From positions 1-14,751 of the forward strand of contig FR891292.1 of NCBI GenBank assembly GCA_000433755.1: a stretch of 14,751 nt of DNA, read 5' to 3'. Origin of the DNA: Clostridium sp. CAG:465 (GTDB lineage: Bacteria > Bacillota > Clostridia > TANB77 > CAG-465). The position numbers and the translations under genes are program-made. Under the pieces are notes generated by a model, which was not told the DNA's origin, made no database searches, and was given only the letters and a program-made list of their open reading frames with translations. Of this stretch, positions 1-6,479 are shown one piece after another; within the stretch, counting starts at the first letter, position 1, and each line of letters begins with the position of its first letter.

Positions 1-1
1 T

Positions 2-1000
2 TTAACTCTACTTAGCATATTACCTTTATTTATAATTAATTTTCATGCTGGTACAATTTATTTTTATTTTATAATAATATTTGTGTATTTGCTAAATTAC
101 ATTAAAATAAAAATTGGAAAAATAGAATATAATCACGAATACGTAACAAATCTGAAATATTTGTTAATTCCAATAATATTTGGTACTTTACTTACATTTG
201 TAAATCCATTTGGATACAAACAAATATTATACTGTGCAAAAACTTTAAATAACTCATTTATTAATAGCTACATAAGTGAGTTTCAACCAATGACAATAAA
301 AAATTCAGTTGGCATATTATTTTATGGTAGTCTACTTATAATTACACTTTCTCTTATTTTGACAAAAAACAAAATAAAATTAGAAAGAACGTTATTATTA
401 CTAGGTACAACATTTATGTCGTTAATGTCATTAAGACATTTTTCACTATTTATAATATTTACAATTCCATGTTTAGAGTATGTTGAAGAATTTTTTACAA
501 TTTTAAAAGATTTATCATATAAAGGAATAACTAAAACTGGAAAAAAAGTATTAAAAATAACTATTATCTCATTGTATATTAGCATATATATCTTTTTAGG
601 ATTTTTCTACTTATTTAAATATAACACAAATGAATATTTACCAAAATCTATATATCCTATAGATTCTGTAAATTATATAAAGGAAAATATTGGTAATGAT
701 AAATTATTATTCAATAACTATTCTTACGGAAGTTTATTAATGTTTAATGATATAAAATGCTTTATAGATTCAAGATGTGATCTTTATACTAAAGAGTATA
801 ATAAGGATTGTACAGTTGCTGAAGACTATATAAACGCAATTAACTGTACAGGAAATTATGAACAAATTCTTAGTAAATATAACATTGAATATTTATTAAT
901 TTCTAAGAATTCTGCTTTAGGAAAAAATATATTTAACAATTCAAAATATGAAAAAATATTTGAAGATAAATGTTCATATGTAATTAAAGTAAATAACTAA
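2..1000 (+). CDS. Polytopic membrane protein, probable GT-C-like glycosyltransferase (5' end missing)
   Basis: The reading frame is open from base 2, so the gene begins before the window. The GTG at 83 is internal: the 27 residues before it continue a membrane protein and contain an N-F-H-A-G-T motif, resembling the N-x-H-G-G loop found between helices in GT39-like membrane proteins. About 330 residues are visible. Several hydrophobic helices are followed, from about base 640, by a soluble C-terminal domain. That domain has the pattern of bacterial envelope sugar transferases: YP.DSVNYIKENI, then FNNYSYGSLL, then KCFIDSRCDLY (the usual form is vFiDgRaDlY). The likely role is transfer of a lipid-linked sugar on the outer face of the membrane, but no substrate can be read. 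The gene ends 22 bases before the next glycosyltransferase, so the two are probably co-transcribed. Family-level function is inferred; the membrane topology is clear. Confidence 0.7.
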   Translation, partial: LTLLSILPLFIINFHAGTIYFYFIIIFVYLLNYIKIKIGKIEYNHEYVTNLKYLLIPIIFGTLLTFVNPFGYKQILYCAKTLNNSFINSYISEFQPMTIKNSVGILFYGSLLIITLSLILTKNKIKLERTLLLLGTTFMSLMSLRHFSLFIIFTIPCLEYVEEFFTILKDLSYKGITKTGKKVLKITIISLYISIYIFLGFFYLFKYNTNEYLPKSIYPIDSVNYIKENIGNDKLLFNNYSYGSLLMFNDIKCFIDSRCDLYTKEYNKDCTVAEDYINAINCTGNYEQILSKYNIEYLLISKNSALGKNIFNNSKYEKIFEDKCSYVIKVNN

Positions 1001-1022
1001 TTGATAGGAAGTGAAAAAACTA

Positions 1023-1088
1023 GTGAAAAAATTTTTTTATAAATACAAACTTGAACTTATATATACAACTATTTTTTTATTAGTATGA
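1023..1088 (+). pseudogene. Out-of-frame N-terminal segment of the downstream glycosyltransferase
   Basis: A GTG at 1023 sits 11 bases after AGGAAG (1006-1011). It opens a 21-codon frame encoding a lysine-rich start followed by a hydrophobic run ending YTTIFLLV, and stops at a TGA (1086-1088) that overlaps the ATG of the next frame. The tract at 1072-1078 is seven Ts. One extra T there would fuse this segment to the downstream frame, giving YTTIFFISMIFRIFF, a good first membrane helix. A GTG at 1011 is in the same frame but lies on top of the ribosome binding site. The alternative is a translationally coupled leader peptide, which I think less likely. Confidence 0.55.
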
Positions 1089-2179
1089 TATTTAGAATAT
1101 TTTTTATTAATATTAAAAGCGATGATTATTTATTATTTTTAAATAATTGGTGGAACAAAATAAATGAATATGGGGGATTTAATTCATTAAAATATATTAT
1201 AGGTGATTATCCTGATTCATACATGTTTTTGCTTTGTATAGGTGCCTCTATAACCAAAAATTCTCTTATATTTATTAAAGTTTTATCAGCAATATTTGAT
1301 ATTTTAATATTTTTATTTGGATATAAAATAATAAAATACTTTAGTAAAGAAGATGCCAATAAATATTCTTGGATTTTAATTTTATTACAAGGAATACTTG
1401 TAAACTCTGCAATACTCGGCCAGTGCGATTCAATATATACAGCATTTGTTCTTGCTTTTATTTATTATATATTAAAAAATCATAACAAGTTAGCATTATC
1501 TCTTCTTGGAATTGCAATTTCATTTAAGCTACAATCTTTATTTATAGCACCTGTAATTTTATACCTAATAGCTACAAAAAAAATAAAGATCTATGATTTA
1601 TTTTTTATAATACTTGGATTTATATTACCTTTTATTCCAACTATTTTAATTGGAAAAGGACTAATAGAAAATATAAAAATACTTATGTTTCAAACAAGTG
1701 AATATAATTATTTTGTAAAATCCTGCCCTAATATATATTCACTTTTCTTATTAAATTATAAGCAAATTAATATCTTCTTAAAATATTCTCTATCAATTAT
1801 AGTAGGTGTAATTGCAATATTTATTAGTTTGCACAAATATAAAGATGGATATAATGATACTACATTTATATATAAATCATTTTTAATTTCTACAATTGTA
1901 GTTTTTCTATTACCATCAATGCATGATAGGTATTTTTATTTATCCAATATATTGGGTATACTTTATTGTATTATAGCTTCAAAAAAATACTTAAAAAGAT
2001 ATGTTATATTATCAACTTTGATTTATGTTCTACCGGTACTATGTATTAATTTCATGCCACAAGATCTTAAATTAATAGCTGATTATTTAATAACTTCTTG
2101 TATATGTTCAACTTTAAATCTATTTTTAATTTTAAGATTACTACTAAATAAACCTTTATTATTATATAAAAAGTCCTAA
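1085..2179 (+). CDS. Gpi18/DUF2029-like membrane mannosyltransferase (N-terminus probably lost by frameshift)
   Basis: This is a 364-residue polytopic membrane protein. Key blocks are SDDYLLFLNNWW near the start, GDYPDSYMFLL, ILGQCDSIYTAF, AISFKLQSLFIAPV and PSMHDRYFYL. These match the Gpi18-like (COG5542) mannosyltransferase pattern of an early acidic loop, GQ-x-D-x-x-Y, a K-x-Q helix and P-x-M-H-x-R-Y-F. The likely reaction is sugar transfer from a polyprenyl-phosphate donor to a surface glycan or protein. The ATG at 1085 has no purine-rich ribosome binding site, and the protein would begin inside what homologues place after a first membrane helix. That missing helix is encoded just upstream in another frame (1023-1088). 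The actual gene is therefore probably 1023-2179 with a one-base defect. It follows the previous glycosyltransferase gene closely on the same strand. Confidence 0.75.
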   Translation: MIFRIFFINIKSDDYLLFLNNWWNKINEYGGFNSLKYIIGDYPDSYMFLLCIGASITKNSLIFIKVLSAIFDILIFLFGYKIIKYFSKEDANKYSWILILLQGILVNSAILGQCDSIYTAFVLAFIYYILKNHNKLALSLLGIAISFKLQSLFIAPVILYLIATKKIKIYDLFFIILGFILPFIPTILIGKGLIENIKILMFQTSEYNYFVKSCPNIYSLFLLNYKQINIFLKYSLSIIVGVIAIFISLHKYKDGYNDTTFIYKSFLISTIVVFLLPSMHDRYFYLSNILGILYCIIASKKYLKRYVILSTLIYVLPVLCINFMPQDLKLIADYLITSCICSTLNLFLILRLLLNKPLLLYKKS

Positions 2180-2218
2180 AATTATTGGAAAATATTACCA
2201 ATTATCATAAAACAAAAG

Positions 2219-2466
2219 TTACTTCGTCACTCCACCACTAACTACTTTTGTAGTTAGTGGTATTTTTAAAGATGTTGTATTTAAGTTTCCACCTATCTCT
2301 AGGCCACTCTTTTCTTTAACGGTCGTTGTTCTAGACCTCTATCCATCGCAATTTCTTGGTTTGGACTATTTTTTTTATATATTTTCTTAATATATTTGCA
2401 TTTATTTTATTTCTCTATCTAATGCACTTACTTCTGATGTATATTTCTCACTTATTTAATCACCTC
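2219..2466 (-). pseudogene. Possible decayed coding remnant in the 640-base gap
   Basis: This is the most gene-like part of the non-coding gap 2180-2820. On the minus strand a TATAAT (2486-2491) and a GAGGTG ribosome-binding-like site (2461-2466) precede a short frame reading SEKYTSEVSALDREIK. A frame change then gives NANILRKYIKKIVQTKKLRW. Another gives TTTVKEKSGLEIGG and runs open over 2219-2338. Each piece looks protein-like, but stops and shifts break the whole. A different frame of the same stretch reads MDRGLEQRPLKKRVA, which loosely recalls transposase C-terminal tails. I recognise no family. The base composition is visibly less AT-rich than the surroundings at 2285-2360. It may be an old transposon or gene remnant, or chance. 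Confidence 0.25.
2235..2267 (+). terminator. Rho-independent terminator after the glycosyltransferase pair
   Basis: CCACTAACTAC (2235-2245) and GTAGTTAGTGG (2250-2260) form a perfect 11-bp stem with a TTTT loop, followed by TATTTTT. It lies 55 bases after the stop codon at 2179. It could alternatively be an end structure of a decayed mobile element. Confidence 0.75.
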
Positions 2467-2581
2467 GCTTTCATTTTACAAGATGATTATATCGCACATT
2501 TGTTGTGTATTTTTATATACTTTTCACCGTAATTTTCGACAAAAAATATATGATATGTTAATTTGTATATTTTTTAAAAAG

Positions 2582-2594
2582 CATACTCCGTATG
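2582..2594. repeat. Short inverted repeat
   Basis: CATAC and GTATG are separated by TCC. It sits five bases before a longer inverted repeat and may fold with it into a double hairpin. No function is assigned. Confidence 0.35.
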
Positions 2595-2598
2595 TTCT

Positions 2599-2631
2599 AT
2601 TACCATGCTATAAAAATTTTCGCATGGTAAT
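2599..2631. repeat. Perfect 10-bp inverted repeat with 13-base loop
   Basis: ATTACCATGC (2599-2608) pairs with GCATGGTAAT (2622-2631). It is not followed by a T-run, so it is not a standard terminator. It lies about 140 bases upstream of the ATPase promoter. It could be a protein-binding site, a remnant element end, or a folded RNA in an unannotated transcript. Confidence 0.45.
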
Positions 2632-2753
2632 TTCAATATGACTTTCCTATTATATAAAAATCCTTCTTGCAAATTAATATAAACATAATTTTTTCGAAAT
2701 GTTAATTAAAATTGTATGAAGATTAGAAAAAAAGAAGAAAATAACATTAGTAC

Positions 2754-2786
2754 TTCCCAAAAATAAAAATAATTGATTTTTGGGAA
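2754..2786. promoter_or_regulatory. Operator-like inverted repeat over the ATPase promoter
   Basis: TTCCCAAAAAT (2754-2764) and ATTTTTGGGAA (2776-2786) are perfect 11-bp inverted arms separated by 11 bases. The right arm overlaps the -35 hexamer at 2773-2778. A protein bound here would block polymerase, so a repressor operator is the simplest reading. The repressor is not identified and could be encoded elsewhere. Confidence 0.6.
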
Positions 2787-2801
2787 ATAAAATGCTATAA
2801 T
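2773..2801 (+). promoter_or_regulatory. Sigma-A-type promoter of the AAA ATPase gene
   Basis: TTGATT (2773-2778), a 17-base spacer and a perfect TATAAT (2796-2801). Transcription would start near 2808, giving a very short leader that contains the GAGGTG ribosome binding site (2808-2813). Confidence 0.75.
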
Positions 2802-2820
2802 ACTATTGAGGTGAAAAAAT

Positions 2821-4014
2821 GTGAAATTAATAAAAAGAAATTACTTAAATACTTTGATAAATGTAATGGGGACACCAGATATAAAAGTTATTACAGGGGT
2901 TAGAAGAAGTGGAAAATCTAAACTTTTAGAAGTATTTAAAGAATATATAAAAAACAATGTTGAAAATTACAATATAATAGATATAAATTATAACTCTTTA
3001 GATTTCGAAAATATTAAAGAATATCATAAACTAAATGATTTTGTTAAAGAAAGATATGTAAAAGGAATGAAAAATTTTCTTTTAATAGATGAAGTACAAA
3101 TGTGTGAAGGATTTGAAAAAACAATAAATAGTCTTCACACAGAAGAAAAATATGATATTTATATAACTGGTTCAAATGCTTTTTTATTAAGTAGTGATTT
3201 AGCGACACTGTTTACTGGAAGAACATTTGAAATAGAAGTTTACCCCTTCTCATTTAAAGAATATATAGAATATTTTAAATATGAGGATATAGATGAAGCA
3301 TTTAAAAAGTATGTTTTAGAAGGTGGAATGTCAGGTTCATATTTATATAATTCAATAGATAAAAAATATGACTATCTAAATAATGTATATAACACATTAA
3401 TAGTTAGAGATATTTTTGAAAGAAATAATATTAAAGATCCTAAATTAATGAGTTCACTAAATGACTTTCTTATGGATAATATATCTAACAGAACTTCACT
3501 TAGAAATATTTCTAATTCTTTAAACTCAAGTGAATCAAACCTTGAAACTAACCACAAAACTATTGGAAATTACATTCTGTACTTATGTGAATCTTTTGCT
3601 TTCTACAAAATATGTAGATATGATATAAAAGGGAAAAAATATTTAAATAGTGATGAAAAATACTATTTATCTGATCATGCTTTTAAATATGCACGTTTAG
3701 GTACAAAAAATATGGATTATGGAAGAACATACGAAAATATAGTTGCAATCGAGTTGTTAAGAAGAGGATATGAAGTATATACTGGTGTATTATACAATAA
3801 GGAAGTGGATTTTGTGGTTACAAAACAAAATGAAAAAATCTATATTCAAGTATCTGATAATTTAGATAATGAAGAAACTTTAAAAAGAGAAACCGAACCA
3901 TTATTACAAATAAAAGATGCTTATCCTAAGGTAATAATAGCAAGAACAAAACATGATGATTATCAATATGAAGGAATACAGATATATGATATAGCAAATT
4001 GGCTTACAAGATAA
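2821..4014 (+). CDS. DUF4143-type AAA ATPase
   Basis: The 397-residue protein starts at GTG 2821, seven bases after GAGGTG; the ATG at 2819 runs straight into a TGA. Walker A is GVRRSGKS (residues 26-33), Walker B is FLLIDEVQ (86-93), and a sensor-1 asparagine lies in YITGSNA (119). These are typical of the COG1373 family of archaeal and bacterial AAA ATPases. The C-terminal DUF4143 half has a degenerate PD-(D/E)xK-like pattern: YENIVAIELLRRGYEVY (304-320), KEVDFVV (327-333) and IYIQVSD (340-346), where Q replaces the usual catalytic lysine, as is common in the family. The length is normal for the family. The family's cellular role is not settled, and these genes often move between genomes. 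This one stands alone, with its own promoter, a palindromic operator-like site and a downstream hairpin. Confidence 0.9.
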   Translation: MKLIKRNYLNTLINVMGTPDIKVITGVRRSGKSKLLEVFKEYIKNNVENYNIIDINYNSLDFENIKEYHKLNDFVKERYVKGMKNFLLIDEVQMCEGFEKTINSLHTEEKYDIYITGSNAFLLSSDLATLFTGRTFEIEVYPFSFKEYIEYFKYEDIDEAFKKYVLEGGMSGSYLYNSIDKKYDYLNNVYNTLIVRDIFERNNIKDPKLMSSLNDFLMDNISNRTSLRNISNSLNSSESNLETNHKTIGNYILYLCESFAFYKICRYDIKGKKYLNSDEKYYLSDHAFKYARLGTKNMDYGRTYENIVAIELLRRGYEVYTGVLYNKEVDFVVTKQNEKIYIQVSDNLDNEETLKRETEPLLQIKDAYPKVIIARTKHDDYQYEGIQIYDIANWLTR

Positions 4015-4086
4015 ATGGTGGCTGTAAAAAAATCCAATAAAAAATTTACTAAAATTATTATAATTTTTTTCTTAAATCAGAAAAAC

Positions 4087-4118
4087 AGCAGGTATGACAT
4101 TAGTCATATCTGCTTTAT
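4087..4118 (+). terminator. Probable terminator after the ATPase gene
   Basis: AGCAGGTATGAC (4087-4098) pairs with GTCATATCTGCT (4103-4114) through 12 bp including one G-U pair, with an ATTA loop. The T-run afterwards is short, so termination may be weak. Confidence 0.5.
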
Positions 4119-4204
4119 GTAAAATATTGCTCTATGCACACTTTTCAATACTCTTTTTACATAGCAACTGTTATTATTTGTATATTTTTGTCGAACACTT
4201 TTTC

Positions 4205-4233
4205 TTTACATTCAACTATAAATATTATATAAT
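4205..4233 (+). promoter_or_regulatory. Sigma-A-type promoter of the M23 peptidase gene
   Basis: TTTACA (4205-4210), a 17-base spacer and TATAAT (4228-4233), followed by AGGAG (4249-4253). Confidence 0.65.
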
Positions 4234-4260
4234 TAATTCATATTTATTAGGAGTGACGTT

Positions 4261-4779
4261 TTGCTTAAAAAATTTTATATTTCATTCATAATTTTTTTAT
4301 CTATATTTAGTGTATTTTTTTCAAATAAAATTGATAATAAAAACCAAGATTTAGTAAATTCCTTTGTTTTTCCTATAAATTCAAAAAACTTTTCATCATA
4401 TTATGGATATAGAGATCTAAATGGAAAAAGTAACTTTCATGATGGAGTTGATATTCCAGCATCCCCAGGAACAAAGATATATTCTTGTAACAATGGCGTA
4501 ATAATTAATTCATGTTTCTTAAAAGGATATGGTAATTGCGTTATTATACTACATGACGATGGCAAAAAATCATTATATGGTCATCTATCAGAAAACTATA
4601 TAGTGTCAAACGGAATGTACGTAAAAAAAGGAGAAAATATAGGATATGTAGGACCAAAATATTTATCTGATGGAAAACTAAACGGATATACAACAGGCCC
4701 ACACTTACATTTTACAATTTTTCTTCAAAATGGAAAAACAACAAATCCACTTGAATTTTCATATCAAGAAAAAGAGTAA
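4261..4779 (+). CDS. M23 (LytM-type) peptidoglycan endopeptidase, membrane-anchored or secreted
   Basis: The 172-residue protein starts with TTG, seven bases after AGGAG; no better start exists in frame. Residues 5-20 are hydrophobic after two lysines, forming a signal peptide or uncleaved anchor. There is no lipobox. The rest is a single M23 domain. The zinc ligands H60 and D64 lie in NFHDGVD, the catalytic-site histidine H108 in YGHLS, and H148 and H150 in GPHLHF, so the active site looks complete. Proteins of this family cut peptide cross-bridges in peptidoglycan; small sporulation enzymes such as SpoIIQ-like proteins share the fold, but I see no specific sign of that role. The gene has its own promoter and is convergent with the SSB-like gene. 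Confidence 0.88.
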   Translation: MLKKFYISFIIFLSIFSVFFSNKIDNKNQDLVNSFVFPINSKNFSSYYGYRDLNGKSNFHDGVDIPASPGTKIYSCNNGVIINSCFLKGYGNCVIILHDDGKKSLYGHLSENYIVSNGMYVKKGENIGYVGPKYLSDGKLNGYTTGPHLHFTIFLQNGKTTNPLEFSYQEKE

Positions 4780-4798
4780 GACTCGCTATAAATCTTAC
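4776..4798. terminator. Weak bidirectional hairpin between convergent genes
   Basis: GTAAGA (4776-4781) and TCTTAC (4793-4798) form a 6-bp stem that overlaps the M23 stop codon. Read on the minus strand it is followed by TCTTTTTCTT, so it more likely serves the SSB-like gene. Confidence 0.35.
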
Positions 4799-4811
4799 CC
4801 TTTAACTATTA

Positions 4812-5477
4812 TTATTTACTCTCATCTACTTCTTCATTTTTATTATTTTCTTCTTCATCTATAACTGAAAACTTAGATACAGAAAGTTCATATGCAACTT
4901 TTTCTTCAACAGTTCCATCAGCCTGTTTTTTTTCATATTTTCTTGACTGAATTCTACCGCTTAATTTAACCATTGCCCCTGTTTCTATATTTTCACAAAA
5001 TTTAGCATTTCTTCCCCAAAGAATACATGGGATGTAATCAGACTTTTTGTATGTTCTATTTACTGCTATAAGTAGGTCTGTTATTTCTCTTCCAAGAGGA
5101 GTTTTTCTATATATAGGTGGTTTGCATATATACCCTATAAATGTAGCATCATTTAAAGTAATCATACTTTCATCGTCTATTTTCTCAATCTCTTTTGTAA
5201 ATATTGTAAGAACAAGCTTACTTTTACCATTTGATGTTGGCTCATTATATGATCTAAACTGTCCTGTTATATGAATTAAATCACCTACATTTAAACTGTC
5301 TAAATCAATTATTCTTTCAGAAATTATAACTGGCAATTTGTCAGAATAATTACTAAGTCTATTAGTTTCTATATAAAATTTATAAAATTTTTCATCGTAA
5401 ACTTCATGACTAAATTCAATAGCTGAAGCTAACCTTCCACCTATTTTAACTATATTATTTTCTAACTCGTTTTCCAT
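4812..5477 (-). CDS. Tandem OB-fold single-stranded DNA-binding-like protein
   Basis: This 221-residue protein has two OB-like halves. The first (about 8-100) is divergent, with ITGQFRSY as an OB strand. The second (about 107-206) is clearly SSB-like: FIGYICKPPIYRKTPLGREITDLLIAVNR, then SDYIPCILWGRNA, then KLSGRIQSRKYEKK. The last 16 residues are almost all acidic or polar, resembling an SSB tail, but lack the D-D-D-I-P-F tip that recruits partner proteins in standard SSB. It therefore probably binds single-stranded DNA without the usual replication contacts. Such two-domain forms occur in clostridial genomes alongside a standard SSB. A strong AAAGGAGG site precedes the ATG. A consensus-like promoter and an upstream palindrome suggest regulated expression on its own. 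Confidence 0.82.
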   Translation of the reverse strand: MENELENNIVKIGGRLASAIEFSHEVYDEKFYKFYIETNRLSNYSDKLPVIISERIIDLDSLNVGDLIHITGQFRSYNEPTSNGKSKLVLTIFTKEIEKIDDESMITLNDATFIGYICKPPIYRKTPLGREITDLLIAVNRTYKKSDYIPCILWGRNAKFCENIETGAMVKLSGRIQSRKYEKKQADGTVEEKVAYELSVSKFSVIDEEENNKNEEVDESK

Positions 5478-5554
5478 TCAAAAACTTCCTCCTTTGAAAC
5501 TTATATATTACTATTCTTATGTATAAAGAAAAAAATAATTACTAATATACATGC

Positions 5555-5583
5555 ATTATATCATAATATTTTATTTTTGTAAA
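5555..5583 (-). promoter_or_regulatory. Sigma-A-type promoter of the SSB-like gene
   Basis: Read on the minus strand: TTTACA (5583-5578), a 17-base spacer and TATAAT (5560-5555). The leader to the ATG at 5477 is about 70 bases. Confidence 0.7.
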
Positions 5584-5588
5584 CACCT

Positions 5589-5606
5589 TATGTAAACATT
5601 TACATA
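5589..5606. promoter_or_regulatory. Palindrome just upstream of the SSB-like promoter
   Basis: TATGTAAA and TTTACATA are perfect 8-bp arms around two central bases. The site ends five bases before the -35 hexamer, a common position for an activator or repressor. It lacks a T-run, so it is not a terminator for the M15 gene upstream. The binding protein is unknown. Confidence 0.45.
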
Positions 5607-5661
5607 TATCTTTTATTATAAATAAAAATTATTCAAAACAAATGTAATATTTTTGTAATAT

Positions 5662-6318
5662 TTATCTTTTATCTGCAACTTCCCTTGTAAGTGCTGTCCA
5701 AGTATTGCAACCAACTATTCCATCAGCTTTTAATCCTTTGGATTTTTGGTAATTAATAACAGCATTTTTAGTATTTGTTCCAAATATGCCATCTATATTT
5801 CCCACGTTATATCCTAAAAAATCTAAAGCATCTTGAAGTGTTGCAACATAAACACCCTTACTTCCCTGTCTAATTGTTGGATATCCACCTCTTGCACAAG
5901 CAGGATTCTTAGCTCTTGTATCTATATGTACCCACGTAGGTGTTAAACTTTCTGGTTCAACATATGTATATAATTTGTAATTTGTTGCAAGTTTTCTTAA
6001 TTTAGTTCTCTCTTCATTATTAAGTTTTTGCCCAACATCAAGTGCAACACCAGCATAATGTTGACTCATTGCAGAATGTCCACCCTCTCTTATCCTCTTA
6101 AATCCATAACCAACGGGTATTGGTTTTCCATATAACTCTCTTAACTTATTAAAAGCTTCCATTGTTCTCCTATCTGTCCATAAGACATCAGAATTCGAAG
6201 AACCCTTAAATTCTTTTACAGTTAAATACCTATCTTTTGAATATGGCATTGGTTCATTCAATTCTCTATAATATGTTTCCATCCTATTTGTTGTAGGATT
6301 ATATACTAAAATTTTCAT
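5662..6318 (-). CDS. M15-family peptidase with C-terminal peptidoglycan-binding domain
   Basis: The 218-residue protein has an N-terminal M15_3 (DUF882/YcbK-like) domain. Its zinc-site motif is SQHYAGVALDVG, with H87 and D94, and the third ligand H131 lies in TPTWVHID. A PG_binding_1 repeat follows (about 148-210), with LQDALDFLGY, GIFGTNTKNAV and LKADGIVG. M15 enzymes are D,D- or L,D-carboxypeptidases or endolysins acting on peptidoglycan stem peptides. There is no signal peptide, so the protein stays in the cytoplasm unless released by lysis, by a holin, or into the spore layers in the mother cell. GAGGAGGAAA precedes the ATG closely. It is transcribed divergently from the first CmpB-family gene. 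A phage-derived lysin is an alternative, but no other phage genes are nearby. Confidence 0.85.
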   Translation of the reverse strand: MKILVYNPTTNRMETYYRELNEPMPYSKDRYLTVKEFKGSSNSDVLWTDRRTMEAFNKLRELYGKPIPVGYGFKRIREGGHSAMSQHYAGVALDVGQKLNNEERTKLRKLATNYKLYTYVEPESLTPTWVHIDTRAKNPACARGGYPTIRQGSKGVYVATLQDALDFLGYNVGNIDGIFGTNTKNAVINYQKSKGLKADGIVGCNTWTALTREVADKR

Positions 6319-6337
6319 ACTTATTTCCTCCTCGTAA

Positions 6338-6364
6338 TATTATATGAAATTTTTACTTCAAGGT
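6338..6364 (-). promoter_or_regulatory. Weak sigma-K-like promoter candidate for the M15 gene
   Basis: On the minus strand AC (6364-6363), 16 bases, then CATATAATA (6346-6338) fits AC-N16/17-CATANNNTA. The predicted transcript would begin almost at the ribosome binding site, which weakens the call. Confidence 0.25.
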
Positions 6365-6379
6365 TTAGAAAAAAATAAT

Positions 6380-6405
6380 AACTACAACAATTTATAATTG
6401 TAGTT
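6380..6405. repeat. Inverted repeat in the divergent intergenic region
   Basis: AACTACAA (6380-6387) pairs with TTGTAGTT (6398-6405), and inner bases can extend the stem with a bulge. Read on the minus strand it is followed by a T-run (6378-6370 region), so it could be a terminator or attenuator ahead of the M15 gene, or an insulator between the divergent genes. Confidence 0.35.
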
Positions 6406-6424
6406 AAACTAAATAATTTTTTAT

Positions 6425-6453
6425 TTGACATATTTCTACTTTTTCTATATAAT
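6425..6453 (+). promoter_or_regulatory. Consensus sigma-A promoter of the first CmpB-family gene
   Basis: TTGACA (6425-6430), a 17-base spacer and TATAAT (6448-6453): both hexamers are perfect. AAAGGA (6465-6470) follows, nine bases before the ATG. Confidence 0.85.
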
Positions 6454-6479
6454 ATATAACAATAAAAGGACGTGATATT

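Noticed and set aside
2235..2260. IS200/IS605 end hairpin
   Set aside because: The hairpin and the minus-strand fragments recall such an element, but no transposase motif could be recognised and the T-run after the stem fits a terminator better.
4094..4291. Plus-strand open frame of 65 codons
   Set aside because: It begins inside a terminator-like hairpin, lacks a ribosome binding site and overlaps the start of the M23 gene. The translation is low-complexity and hydrophobic.
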